22,322 bases of DNA from positions 1 through 22,322 of the forward strand of contig CAUJFM010000172.1 of NCBI GenBank assembly GCA_963169595.1. Reading direction: 5' to 3'. Source of the stretch: Bacteroidota bacterium. GTDB lineage: Bacteria; Bacteroidota; Bacteroidia; Flavobacteriales_F; PHOS-HE28. How positions within the stretch are numbered: position 1 is the first letter of the stretch; each line of letters starts with the position of its first letter. The notes under the pieces are model-generated. The model was not told where the DNA came from. It was given only the letters and a program-made list of their open reading frames with translations, and did no database searches. Position numbers and translations under genes: made by a program. Of this stretch, positions 6,044 through 12,301 are shown in pieces.

Positions 6044-7105
6044 TCAGGAGTTGGCGAGCCGCTCCAGCCCGTTGAGGTTCTTGATGCGGATGTCGCGGCC
6101 TTGGACCTCGATGAGACCGTCCTCTTTCAGGTCGGTCAACGTGCGGATGAGGGATTCGGTGGCGGTGCCCACCAGGGTGGCGAGGTCCTCCCGGCTGATG
6201 CGTACGCCGAGGTCGTCCGCAGCCGCCCCGCCGTACCGCTTCCGCAGGCGCACCAGGGCCTGGGCCACCCGCTGGCGGACGGGCGCATAAGCCAGTTGGA
6301 GCAGGCGCTCCTCCGTGTCGCGCACCTCCTTGCTGAGCATCTTGATGAAGCGGATGCTCACGTCGCGGTCGCGGTAGAGCAGGGCCAGTAGCTCTTCGCG
6401 CGGGATGATGGCCACTTCGGTCTCGTCCAGGGCCTCCGCACTTTCAGCCACCCGGCCGTTCTCCAGTACGCTCATGTAGCCCAGGAAATCACCGTCCCCA
6501 TGCAGGCCGGTGACGAGCTCCTTGCCATCGTTGTTCATCTTGAAGGTGCGCACCTTGCCCCGTTCGATGAAGAAGACGGACCGCAGCTCATCCCCCTCAT
6601 GGAAGATCATCTCCTTCTTGGGGATGGTCCGGGTCTTGCGGTTCTCGGTGATCTCGTTGAGCGCTCCCACGCTCCGCGCATTGTTCACCAGGTCGCCCAG
6701 CCCGTCCATGCTCTGCTCAAAACCCTTGCGGAACAGGTCGCTGCGCTTCAACCGGCCTTCGATGGCATTGAGCAGCTCGCCTTCCTCGAAGGGCTTGGTC
6801 AGGTAATCGTCGGCCCCCAGTTCCATGCCTTTGCGGATGTCGCTCCGTTCGGCCTTGGCGCTCAGGAAAATGAAGGGCAGCTCGGCGGTGGCGGGGTCCT
6901 TGCCCAGCAGGTGCAGTACCCCGTAACCGTCCAGTTCCGGCATCATGATGTCGCACAGGATGAGGTCCGGCATGTGCTGCTTGGCCAGTTCCACCCCTTT
7001 CCGGCCATTCTCGGCCTTCAGCACGCGGTAGTTGGCCAGCTCCAGGATCTCCGCGGTGTTCTCCCGCATGTCCTTGTCATCCTCAATGAGCAGGATGGTC
7101 CTCAT
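6044..7105 (-). CDS. response regulator fused to a Crp/Fnr-type regulator (REC-cNMP-HTH, 353 aa)
   Basis: Residues 1-125 are a REC domain: acidic pair D9-D10, phosphoacceptor D52 in L-C-D-I-M-M-P-E-L-D-G, and K in Y-L-T-K-P-F. A linker (about 125-155) leads to a cyclic-nucleotide-binding-like beta-roll (I-F-H-E-G-D-E-L through A-I-I-P) and a C-terminal Crp-type winged helix with the recognition helix in L-V-G-T-A-T-E-S-L-I-R-T-L. The nucleotide pocket reads G-R-V-A-E-S-A-E-A-L: the Arg that grips the cAMP phosphate in CAP is absent, so cAMP binding is doubtful. There is also no Cys cluster as in Fnr; the only Cys is in the REC domain. Activity is therefore likely set by phosphorylation from the overlapping kinase gene. 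The start is ATG 7105 (M-R-T-I-L-L-I-E-D-D), inside the 3' end of the kinase gene. Confidence 0.9.
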   Translation of the reverse strand: MRTILLIEDDKDMRENTAEILELANYRVLKAENGRKGVELAKQHMPDLILCDIMMPELDGYGVLHLLGKDPATAELPFIFLSAKAERSDIRKGMELGADDYLTKPFEEGELLNAIEGRLKRSDLFRKGFEQSMDGLGDLVNNARSVGALNEITENRKTRTIPKKEMIFHEGDELRSVFFIERGKVRTFKMNNDGKELVTGLHGDGDFLGYMSVLENGRVAESAEALDETEVAIIPREELLALLYRDRDVSIRFIKMLSKEVRDTEERLLQLAYAPVRQRVAQALVRLRKRYGGAAADDLGVRISREDLATLVGTATESLIRTLTDLKEDGLIEVQGRDIRIKNLNGLERLANS

Positions 7106-8300
7106 GGTGGTGATGTTGGGGTAGGGTGGCCGTAAAGGTGCTGCCTTTCCCCGGAACGCTGGTGAAGCCGATCGTTCCACCCATCAGGTCCAGGTACTTG
7201 CGTACAATGTTGAGGCCCAGTCCGGTGCCCTGCACGGTGAAGGCGTTGCTGGCCCTGAAGAATCGTTCGAACAGGTGTTGCTGGTCCTCCAGCGGGATGC
7301 CGATGCCTTCGTCCTCCACGGCGATCTCCAATCGGCCATCCGAGATCTGTGTGCGCAGGTGGATGCGTTTGCCCTCCGGGCTGTACTTCACCGCGTTCTG
7401 CACCAGGTTGCTCAGCACATGGTTCAGCATCTGGTGGTCCTGCACCACGGTGCGTTCGGTTCCCTGGTGGTCGTAATCGATCTGCTGGCCGGGCTTGGTC
7501 AGGTTGCGCAGTTCCTCCACCAGCTCGATGCAGACGTGCACCACATCGACCTCGGAGGGGTTGCACCGCACCATGCCCTGCTCCAGCTTGTCCAGCGAGA
7601 GGAAGTCGTTGAGCATGGCCGTGAGCTCGCGCACCTTGCCGCGGATCTTGCCCACGTGCCGGTCCACCTTCTCTTTGTGCTCACCGCCGCTGTAGCGGGC
7701 GATCAGGTCCACGGAGCTCATGATGGTGCTGAGGGGAGTGCGGAACTCGTGCGAGGCCATGCTCACGAAGCGGGACTTCAGGGCGTTGAGCTCCTTTTCC
7801 ACTTCCAGGGCCTCGCGCACGCTCTGCTCGGCGGCCCGCAGTTCGGCCGTGCGCTGTTCCACGCGGTCCTCCAGCTCGTTGTTGGTGCGCTGAAGCTGCA
7901 ATTCGGCCTCTCGTCGCTTGGTCACATCGGTGACCAGGCCCATCACGAAGCCATCGGAGCCGATGGTGAAATGGTTCAGGCTCACCTCCACCGGGAAGGT
8001 GCTGCCATCCTTGCGCTGGCCGTGCAGGTCCAGCCCCATGCCCATCGGTCGCTTCCGGGGGTGTTCCGTGTAGGTATCGCGGGACTTCACATGGCCCGCC
8101 CGCTTGGCCGCAGGCACCAGGATGTCGATCGGGCGGCCCAGCATCTCCGCCGCCGGGTAGCCGAACAGTTCGGACATCCGGGGGTTCACCAGGCAGATGG
8201 CGCCGGAACGGTCCACTACGACCAAGCCTTCCGCAGCCGTGCTGAAGAGCATGGCACAGATATCTGCCACATCATGCTCGCTGAAGGAGGAGCCGGTCAT
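7083..8300 (-). CDS. PAS-domain sensor histidine kinase (405 aa)
   Basis: A cytosolic two-component kinase without membrane segments. The order is: PAS domain (about residues 10-125, with L-V-V-V-D-R-S-G-A-I and the closing V-T-D-V-T-K-R-R-E-A-E), a coiled coil (about 130-175), HisKA with phospho-His184 in A-S-H-E-F-R-T-P-L-S, and HATPase_c with N-box L-V-Q-N-A-V-K-Y-S, G1 V-E-D-E-G-I-G-I-P, F-box and G2 G-T-G-L-G-L-N-I-V. The protein ends H-H-H-H-E-D-H-P-A-H, which overlaps the start of the response-regulator gene by 23 bases, so the two are a pair. The PAS shows no obvious heme or flavin residues; the signal is unknown. I chose ATG 8300 (M-T-G-S-S-F-S-E-H) rather than 8336, because a promoter-like box lies directly upstream of it. 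Confidence 0.92.
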   Translation of the reverse strand: MTGSSFSEHDVADICAMLFSTAAEGLVVVDRSGAICLVNPRMSELFGYPAAEMLGRPIDILVPAAKRAGHVKSRDTYTEHPRKRPMGMGLDLHGQRKDGSTFPVEVSLNHFTIGSDGFVMGLVTDVTKRREAELQLQRTNNELEDRVEQRTAELRAAEQSVREALEVEKELNALKSRFVSMASHEFRTPLSTIMSSVDLIARYSGGEHKEKVDRHVGKIRGKVRELTAMLNDFLSLDKLEQGMVRCNPSEVDVVHVCIELVEELRNLTKPGQQIDYDHQGTERTVVQDHQMLNHVLSNLVQNAVKYSPEGKRIHLRTQISDGRLEIAVEDEGIGIPLEDQQHLFERFFRASNAFTVQGTGLGLNIVRKYLDLMGGTIGFTSVPGKGSTFTATLPQHHHHEDHPAH

Positions 8301-8305
8301 CGCCG

Positions 8306-8313
8306 CCAAGTTA
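8306..8313 (-). promoter_or_regulatory. -7 promoter box (TAACTTGG) directly before the kinase gene
   Basis: On the minus strand TAACTTGG ends 5 nt before the ATG at 8300. With normal -7 spacing, transcription would begin at or beside the start codon, giving a leaderless mRNA. Confidence 0.4.
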
Positions 8314-8335
8314 GCGGCTCGTCCCTGAACCGGCA

Positions 8336-8860
8336 TCAGGGCGAGGTGGGGGGATGCTGTTCGGTGGGTGCACCGGAACCCTCATCGTACACCTTCCACT
8401 TGTTCAGCGGCCTGGCGTACAGGTTCAGGGTCATGGACCGGCCCGTGTTGGAGTTGATGTAGCGGTGGATGCCCCGCCCGTTGTGGAGGTAGGAGAAGGA
8501 CCCGGGGTCCAGCTTGGCCGAGGAGACCTTGCGCAGGGGGCCGTCCGGGGCGAACTCGAAGCGCTCCTCGATCACCGCGCCGGTCAACGGGTGGACCCAG
8601 GCCTCCTCCGTGGAATAGTCATGGATGCTGGTGCGCTGCCCTGGTTCATAGCAGATCAGCAACAGTTCGAAGGCATCCGTGCGAGCGATGCAGTTGCGCG
8701 TGTAGTGCTTCTCGTTCCACCGGGAGTAAGGTTCGAACTCCTCCACGGGGATGTCGATGCGGTCCAGGATCTCCAAATACCCCCTCCGCCCGGGCCCCTG
8801 CGCGAGCTCGTTGACCAGCTGTTCGATGGTCGTGATCGGCGTGCGGATGGTTCTGTTCAT
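8336..8860 (-). CDS. cysteine dioxygenase-like cupin with altered metal triad (174 aa)
   Basis: The sequence follows type I cysteine dioxygenase (oxidation of cysteine to cysteine sulfinate by O2): Y-T-R-N at 53-56 supplies the substrate-carboxylate Arg55, then L-L-L-I-C-Y-E-P-G-Q-x-x-S-I-H-D leads to the first iron His (His80), and G-I-H-R gives the third (His132). Tyr148 in L-N-L-Y matches the catalytic Tyr. The second metal His, normally in H-D-H, is Tyr82 here (H-D-Y; codon TAT at 8617-8615). The Cys that cross-links to the Tyr in mammals is Ala, as in many bacterial forms. Either the metal is held by two His plus another group (His90 is near), or the protein has a different role. The start at 8860 gives a family-like N-terminus; an in-frame ATG at 8875 adds five residues. 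The gene stands alone, with its own promoter box and a palindrome upstream. Confidence 0.78.
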   Translation of the reverse strand: MNRTIRTPITTIEQLVNELAQGPGRRGYLEILDRIDIPVEEFEPYSRWNEKHYTRNCIARTDAFELLLICYEPGQRTSIHDYSTEEAWVHPLTGAVIEERFEFAPDGPLRKVSSAKLDPGSFSYLHNGRGIHRYINSNTGRSMTLNLYARPLNKWKVYDEGSGAPTEQHPPTSP

Positions 8861-8905
8861 GGACTCAAAGCGCATCGGGAGCAGGAGGCGCTGGCGGTCA
8901 AGTCG

Positions 8906-8913
8906 CGAACGTA
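8906..8913 (-). promoter_or_regulatory. -7 promoter box (TACGTTCG) for the cysteine dioxygenase-like gene
   Basis: On the minus strand TACGTTCG fits the recurring TAnnTTCG box and lies 45 nt before ATG 8860 (30 nt before ATG 8875). No -33 TTG is present at 19-20 nt; a palindrome occupies the area just upstream instead. Confidence 0.5.
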
Positions 8914-8935
8914 GAGGGCCGTGGCCGAGCCGGGA

Positions 8936-8949
8936 CTGACGATCGTCAG
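8936..8949. promoter_or_regulatory. 14-base perfect palindrome, candidate operator
   Basis: CTGACGATCGTCAG is a perfect palindrome placed 22 nt upstream of the -7 box of the cysteine dioxygenase-like gene, where a regulator would touch the polymerase. A palindrome of this length is expected about once by chance in a window of this size, so only the position supports a role. Confidence 0.3.
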
Positions 8950-9087
8950 GCATCCTTTCATTGTTCGATCAGGCGGTTCCATGAACATCTCTTCCTTGTT
9001 CAGCTGCCATTTGCAAACATCCTTCCATTCGGTCCATCCGTCCATGATCTTGCTCAGCGGAACAGCTGATGATCGTTGGCCTCAAGC

Positions 9088-9117
9088 AAAAAGGGCCGCC
9101 CCCTTGAGCAGCCCTTT
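9088..9117 (-). terminator. intrinsic terminator of the Hsp20 gene
   Basis: On the minus strand AAAGGGC (9117-9111) pairs with GCCCTTT (9096-9090) across a 14-nt loop, and the descending arm runs into a T tract (9092-9088). It starts about 28 nt after the hsp20 stop. Confidence 0.7.
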
Positions 9118-9145
9118 CGCCCGGCATCCCGTGCGGACCGGCAGG

Positions 9146-9568
9146 TCATTTGATCGCGATCGTGCGCTTGCTCGATGCGCTCTCACCGGCCTTCTTCGGC
9201 ACGGCGATCCGCAGCACACCGTCGGCATGCGAGGCCTTCATGGCATCCAGATCGGCATTGTCGGGCAGTTGAAAGGACCGCTTGAAGCTGCTGTAGTGCC
9301 ACTCGCGGCGGGTGTAGCCTTCCTTCTCCTCCTTCTGCTCGTCCTTGCGCTCGGAGGAGATGGTCATCACGTTGCCATCGAGGTCCACCTTCAGCTCGTC
9401 CTTCTTGTAGCCGGGCGCGGCCACCTCGATCTCATAGCCCTTATCGCCGTCCTTCACGTTCACGGCGGGGAGGTCCCGGCCTTTGAAGAGATCGTCCTTG
9501 AACATGCGGGAGGGGAGGTCCCACAGGTCGGTGTCGAAGAACTGGGGCTTGCGCTTGATGAGCTCCAT
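9146..9568 (-). CDS. Hsp20/alpha-crystallin small heat-shock protein (140 aa)
   Basis: A small ATP-independent chaperone that holds unfolding proteins. The N-terminal arm (1-33) has the usual aromatic residues (Q-F-F, L-W-D-L). The alpha-crystallin domain spans about 34-125: L-P-A-V-N-V-K-D opening, I-E-V-A-A-P-G-Y-K-K-D-E-L-K-V in the core, and A-D-G-V-L-R-I-A-V-P at 115-124, the hallmark G-V-L. The C-terminal anchoring motif I-x-I is present as I-A-I (137-139). Length and order are normal for bacterial class A Hsp20. The gene is monocistronic: it has its own terminator downstream and another gene's terminator upstream. No CIRCE-type repeat is seen in its upstream region. Confidence 0.93.
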   Translation of the reverse strand: MELIKRKPQFFDTDLWDLPSRMFKDDLFKGRDLPAVNVKDGDKGYEIEVAAPGYKKDELKVDLDGNVMTISSERKDEQKEEKEGYTRREWHYSSFKRSFQLPDNADLDAMKASHADGVLRIAVPKKAGESASSKRTIAIK

Positions 9569-9595
9569 GGTATTGGGATTTGACGTTGAACACCC

Positions 9596-9603
9596 CGAAG
9601 CTG
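9596..9603 (-). promoter_or_regulatory. -7-like box (CAGCTTCG) before hsp20
   Basis: On the minus strand CAGCTTCG differs in the first base from TAnnTTCG and lies 27 nt before the hsp20 ATG. Weak support; heat-shock control cannot be read from it. Confidence 0.25.
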
Positions 9604-9667
9604 GTCACGGATCCAGACGTCGTCCATGACCTTGGTCGATCCGCGGGATGACCGGCGTCATGGAAGG

Positions 9668-9693
9668 AAAAAGGGGCCCGCGAAGGCCCCTTT
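9668..9693 (-). terminator. intrinsic terminator of the coiled-coil protein gene
   Basis: On the minus strand AAAGGGGCC (9693-9685) pairs perfectly with GGCCCCTTT (9678-9670) around a 6-nt loop and is followed by further T residues. It lies 23 nt after the stop at 9716. Confidence 0.85.
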
Positions 9694-9715
9694 GTCCAGT
9701 GGATGCAGCGGATGA

Positions 9716-10117
9716 TCACATCACCTTGGCCATCCAGCGATAGAACTCATCCTTCAGCTCCTTGTAGAGCTGCTCGAAGGTGCCCATGCGCTCGCGCAGG
9801 ATGGTGTGATCGCCAAAGGCGCGGTGGTCGATGGCGATCGGATGTTCCTTCACCTCCTTTTCCAGGAAGTTCTCGTGCTGCTTGATGTCGTGGCGCAGCT
9901 CATCGATCACCTCCCGTTCGCGGATGTACTGGTTCTGGAAGTGCTCCAGCTCGGCGAGGAGCGCCTTGTCGGTGTTGCGGGACACGATCTCCTCCATGCG
10001 CCGCTCAAAGATGCCGATCTCGTCCTTGCAGAACTGAAGGGTGTTGAGCCACACCTGATGTTCGAAGTGCAGGTCGCTCAGGTGCTTGGTGGGGGTGGCC
10101 TTGGTGGTGGTCGTCAT
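9716..10117 (-). CDS. coiled-coil protein of unknown function (133 aa)
   Basis: Almost the whole protein after the Thr-rich start (M-T-T-T-T-K-A-T) is helical and charged, with heptad-like spacing of hydrophobic residues (L-H-F-E-H-Q-V-W-L-N-T-L-Q-F, I-F-E-R-R-M-E-E-I-V, L-A-E-L-E-H-F-Q-N-Q-Y-I, I-D-E-L-R-H-D-I-K-Q). It has no signal peptide, no membrane segment and a single Cys (C-K-D). I do not recognise a named family. It lies between citrate synthase and hsp20, each with its own terminator, so it is probably its own transcript with its own strong terminator. It could be a cytosolic structural or stress-linked protein; the closeness to hsp20 is the only hint. Confidence 0.8.
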   Translation of the reverse strand: MTTTTKATPTKHLSDLHFEHQVWLNTLQFCKDEIGIFERRMEEIVSRNTDKALLAELEHFQNQYIREREVIDELRHDIKQHENFLEKEVKEHPIAIDHRAFGDHTILRERMGTFEQLYKELKDEFYRWMAKVM

Positions 10118-10144
10118 GATGGATGATTGATCGAAGTGTTGTGC

Positions 10145-10152
10145 CGAAGATC
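10145..10152 (-). promoter_or_regulatory. -7-like box (GATCTTCG) before the coiled-coil gene
   Basis: On the minus strand GATCTTCG differs in the first base from TAnnTTCG and lies 27 nt before the ATG at 10117, between that gene and the hairpin after citrate synthase. Confidence 0.3.
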
Positions 10153-10197
10153 TGCAGGACCGGTCAAGAATGACATGACCATGGTCAGTTGAAGTGG

Positions 10198-10224
10198 CAC
10201 AGGAGGCCCTGGGGACCTCCTGTG
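10198..10224 (-). terminator. hairpin after citrate synthase, probable terminator without U tract
   Basis: CACAGGAGG (10198-10206) and CCTCCTGTG (10216-10224) form a perfect 9-bp stem with a 9-nt loop, 27 nt after the gltA stop. On the minus strand it is followed by CCACTTC rather than a T run, so termination may be weak or the hairpin may protect the 3' end. Confidence 0.55.
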
Positions 10225-10250
10225 TCGTGTGAAATAGGGCCGGGGGCTTA

Positions 10251-11540
10251 TCAGCCGCGGTCCTTCAGGGCCACGTAATCGCGCTTGGTGGCGCCGGTGT
10301 AGATCTGGCGCGGACGGCCGATGGGTTCCTTGTTCTCCACCATCTCCTTCCACTGGGCGATCCAGCCCGGCAGACGGCCCAGGGCGAACATCACCGTGAA
10401 CATCCGGGTGGGGATGCCGATGGCGCGGTAGATGATGCCGCTGTAGAAGTCCACGTTCGGGTACAGCTTGCGCTCGATGAAGTAGTCGTCCTTCAGCGCG
10501 ATCTCCTCCAACTGCTTGGCGATGTCCAGCACCGGGTCGTTCACGCCGAGCTTGGTCAACACGTCGTCGCAGGCCTTCTTGATGATCTTGGCACGCGGGT
10601 CGAAGTTCTTGTACACCCGGTGGCCGAAGCCGAACAGGCGGAAGGGGTCGTTCTTGTCCTTGGCCTTGTTCACCCACTTCTGGATGTCGCCGCCATCGTT
10701 GCGGATGGTCTCGAGCATCTCGATCACCTCCTGGTTGGCCCCGCCATGCAGAGGGCCCCACAGGGCGGCGATGCCGGCGCTCACGGCGCTGTACAGGTTG
10801 CTCTGGCTGCTGCCCACCATGCGCACCGTACTGGCGCTGCAGTTCTGCTCATGGTCGGCGTGCAGGATCAGCAGCTTGTTGAGGGCGTCCACCACCACCG
10901 GGTCGGCCTTGTAGGCCTCGGTGGGCAACCCGTACATCATGTACAGGAAGTTCTCCACGTACCCCAGGCTGTTGTTGGGGTACATGTAGGGATGGCCCAG
11001 GTTGTTCTTGTAGGCGATGGCCGCCAGGGTGGGGAACTTGGCGATGAGGCGCACCACGGTCCGCATCCGGTCGGGGAGCGCGCGGTTCGGGTCCTGGCTC
11101 TTGGGGTAGAAGGTGCTCAGCGAGTTCACCATCGCCGAGAGGATGCCCATGGGGTGGGCATTGCTCGGGAAGAACTCGAAGAAGTGCTTCATGTCCTCGT
11201 GGACCAGGCTGTGGTAGCGGATCTGGTTCTCGAAGTCGTTCAGCTGCTTGGCGGTGGGCAGTTCGCCGTAGAGCAGCAGGTAGGACACTTCCAGGAAGCT
11301 TGCCTTCTCGGCCAGCTGCTCGATGGGGTAGCCGCGGTAGTGCAGGATGCCTTCCTCCCCGTCCAGGAAGGTGATGGCGCTGGTGGTGGCCCCGGTGTTC
11401 TTGTACCCCAGGTCCAGGGTGATGTACCCGCTCTGGTCCCGCAGCTTGCTGATGTCGATGGCCTTCTCGCCTTCACTGCCCACGATGATGGGGAACTCGT
11501 ACGTCTTGCCGTCAAGGATGATCTGGGCCTTTTCACTCAT
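10251..11540 (-). CDS. gltA: citrate synthase (type II, hexameric-like, 429 aa)
   Basis: Catalyses condensation of acetyl-CoA with oxaloacetate to citrate, the entry step of the TCA cycle, in the cytosol. The long N-terminal beta region of the Gram-negative type (K-T-Y-E-F-P-I-I-V-G-S-E-G-E, then D-L-G-Y-K-N-T-G, G-I-L-H-Y-R-G-Y-P-I) is present. The active-site blocks follow in order: H-A-D-H-E-Q-N-C-S-A-S-T, W-G-P-L-H-G-G-A-N-Q-E-V (catalytic His), G-F-G-H-R-V-Y-K-N-F-D-P-R-A (oxaloacetate His) and V-D-F-Y-S-G-I-I-Y (catalytic Asp). Length is normal. The final residues differ slightly from E. coli, ending A-L-K-D-R-G. The gene stands alone, with a promoter box 43 nt upstream and a hairpin downstream; no TCA neighbours are in the window. 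Confidence 0.97.
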   Translation of the reverse strand: MSEKAQIILDGKTYEFPIIVGSEGEKAIDISKLRDQSGYITLDLGYKNTGATTSAITFLDGEEGILHYRGYPIEQLAEKASFLEVSYLLLYGELPTAKQLNDFENQIRYHSLVHEDMKHFFEFFPSNAHPMGILSAMVNSLSTFYPKSQDPNRALPDRMRTVVRLIAKFPTLAAIAYKNNLGHPYMYPNNSLGYVENFLYMMYGLPTEAYKADPVVVDALNKLLILHADHEQNCSASTVRMVGSSQSNLYSAVSAGIAALWGPLHGGANQEVIEMLETIRNDGGDIQKWVNKAKDKNDPFRLFGFGHRVYKNFDPRAKIIKKACDDVLTKLGVNDPVLDIAKQLEEIALKDDYFIERKLYPNVDFYSGIIYRAIGIPTRMFTVMFALGRLPGWIAQWKEMVENKEPIGRPRQIYTGATKRDYVALKDRG

Positions 11541-11583
11541 CGCTGCTGCCGGGATTGTTGGGTAAGTCCGTTGTGAACGGGTG

Positions 11584-11591
11584 CGAAGTTA
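11584..11591 (-). promoter_or_regulatory. -7 promoter box (TAACTTCG) for gltA
   Basis: On the minus strand TAACTTCG lies 43 nt before the gltA ATG. A second possible box, TACGTTCT, sits slightly upstream, with TTTG 21 nt before it. Either could be used. Confidence 0.5.
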
Positions 11592-11630
11592 GCAAAGAAC
11601 GTACCGCATCGTCCGGATGTTCATCAAACT

Positions 11631-11657
11631 GAAAAAGCCCGCGCTGGCGGGCCTTTT
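11631..11657 (-). terminator. intrinsic terminator of the thioredoxin-fold gene
   Basis: On the minus strand GCCCGC (11652-11647) pairs with GCGGGC (11642-11637) around a 4-nt loop, flanked by A residues before and a run of five T after it. It lies just after the stop at 11676 and separates this unit from the gltA promoter. Confidence 0.85.
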
Positions 11658-11675
11658 CCGGTAGGGATGGCAGGC

Positions 11676-12254
11676 TTATTGCCCGGCCCACTTGGCCTTG
11701 AAGGCGGCCATGAAGGCCTGGTAGTCCTGGGTCTTGTAATGGCCTTCCCCGAAGTAGACCAGGATGGGCTCCATCTGTTCCGGGGTCATGTAGCCCTGCA
11801 CCGGGGCCAGCACGTTCAGGTCGCTGTCCAGGTACACCACCGTGGGGTAGGCGATGCGGCCGTTCACGTTGGCGATGGCGTAGGTGAGGTGGTGGGTGCC
11901 GTTGCGGCCGCCGGTGTTGGCCGGGTTGTAGTCCGGGTTCTCCAGCTTCTGACCCTTGAAGGTCACCGGGTCGCCGCTTTCCGCGTTGAACTTCACGGCA
12001 TAGAAGTGCTTGTTCACGTACTCAGCCAGCCGTGGGTCGCTGAAGGTGCGCGAGTCCAGCATCTTGCAGGGGCCGCACCAGGCGGTGTACACATCCACGA
12101 ACAGGGGTTTGGGGGCCTTCTTCGTTGCGGCCTGGGCCTCTTCCATGGTCATCCACCGGATGCCCTTCTGGGCGGTGCCGGTGGCGGGCTTGGCGGTGTT
12201 CTGGGCCAGGAGACCCAACGGGGCCAGGGCGAGGACGAACAGGAGGTGGCGCAT
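11676..12254 (-). CDS. exported thioredoxin-fold protein with CGPC motif (192 aa)
   Basis: A signal peptide (about residues 1-18, ending L-L-A-Q) precedes a thioredoxin fold. The active site W-C-G-P-C-K is at 59-64 after F-V-D-V-Y-T-A, and the cis-Pro lies in R-I-A-Y-P-T-V-V-Y-L-D. Between them an insert with N-A-E-S-G-D-P-V-T-F-K-G-Q (about 90-105) matches the Bacteroidota 'thioredoxin family' proteins related to DUF255/Thioredoxin_7. The protein probably acts as a thiol reductase or disulfide catalyst in the periplasm; the partner is unknown. The gene lies 47 nt after the third peptide transporter gene in transcription order and shares its direction, so it may be read from that operon. It ends in a strong terminator. 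Confidence 0.85.
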   Translation of the reverse strand: MRHLLFVLALAPLGLLAQNTAKPATGTAQKGIRWMTMEEAQAATKKAPKPLFVDVYTAWCGPCKMLDSRTFSDPRLAEYVNKHFYAVKFNAESGDPVTFKGQKLENPDYNPANTGGRNGTHHLTYAIANVNGRIAYPTVVYLDSDLNVLAPVQGYMTPEQMEPILVYFGEGHYKTQDYQAFMAAFKAKWAGQ

Positions 12255-12301
12255 GGCGGTGATCTGAGGGAGAGGTTACTGCGAAGACCGTGCCGGAACG
12301 A

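Noticed and set aside
8857..9045. 62-codon minus-strand frame upstream of the CDO-like gene
   Set aside because: It crosses the promoter box and the palindrome, has atypical composition, and no family is visible.
10620..11576. 318-codon plus-strand frame opposite citrate synthase
   Set aside because: Val/His/Gly/Gln-rich shadow of a strongly conserved gene.
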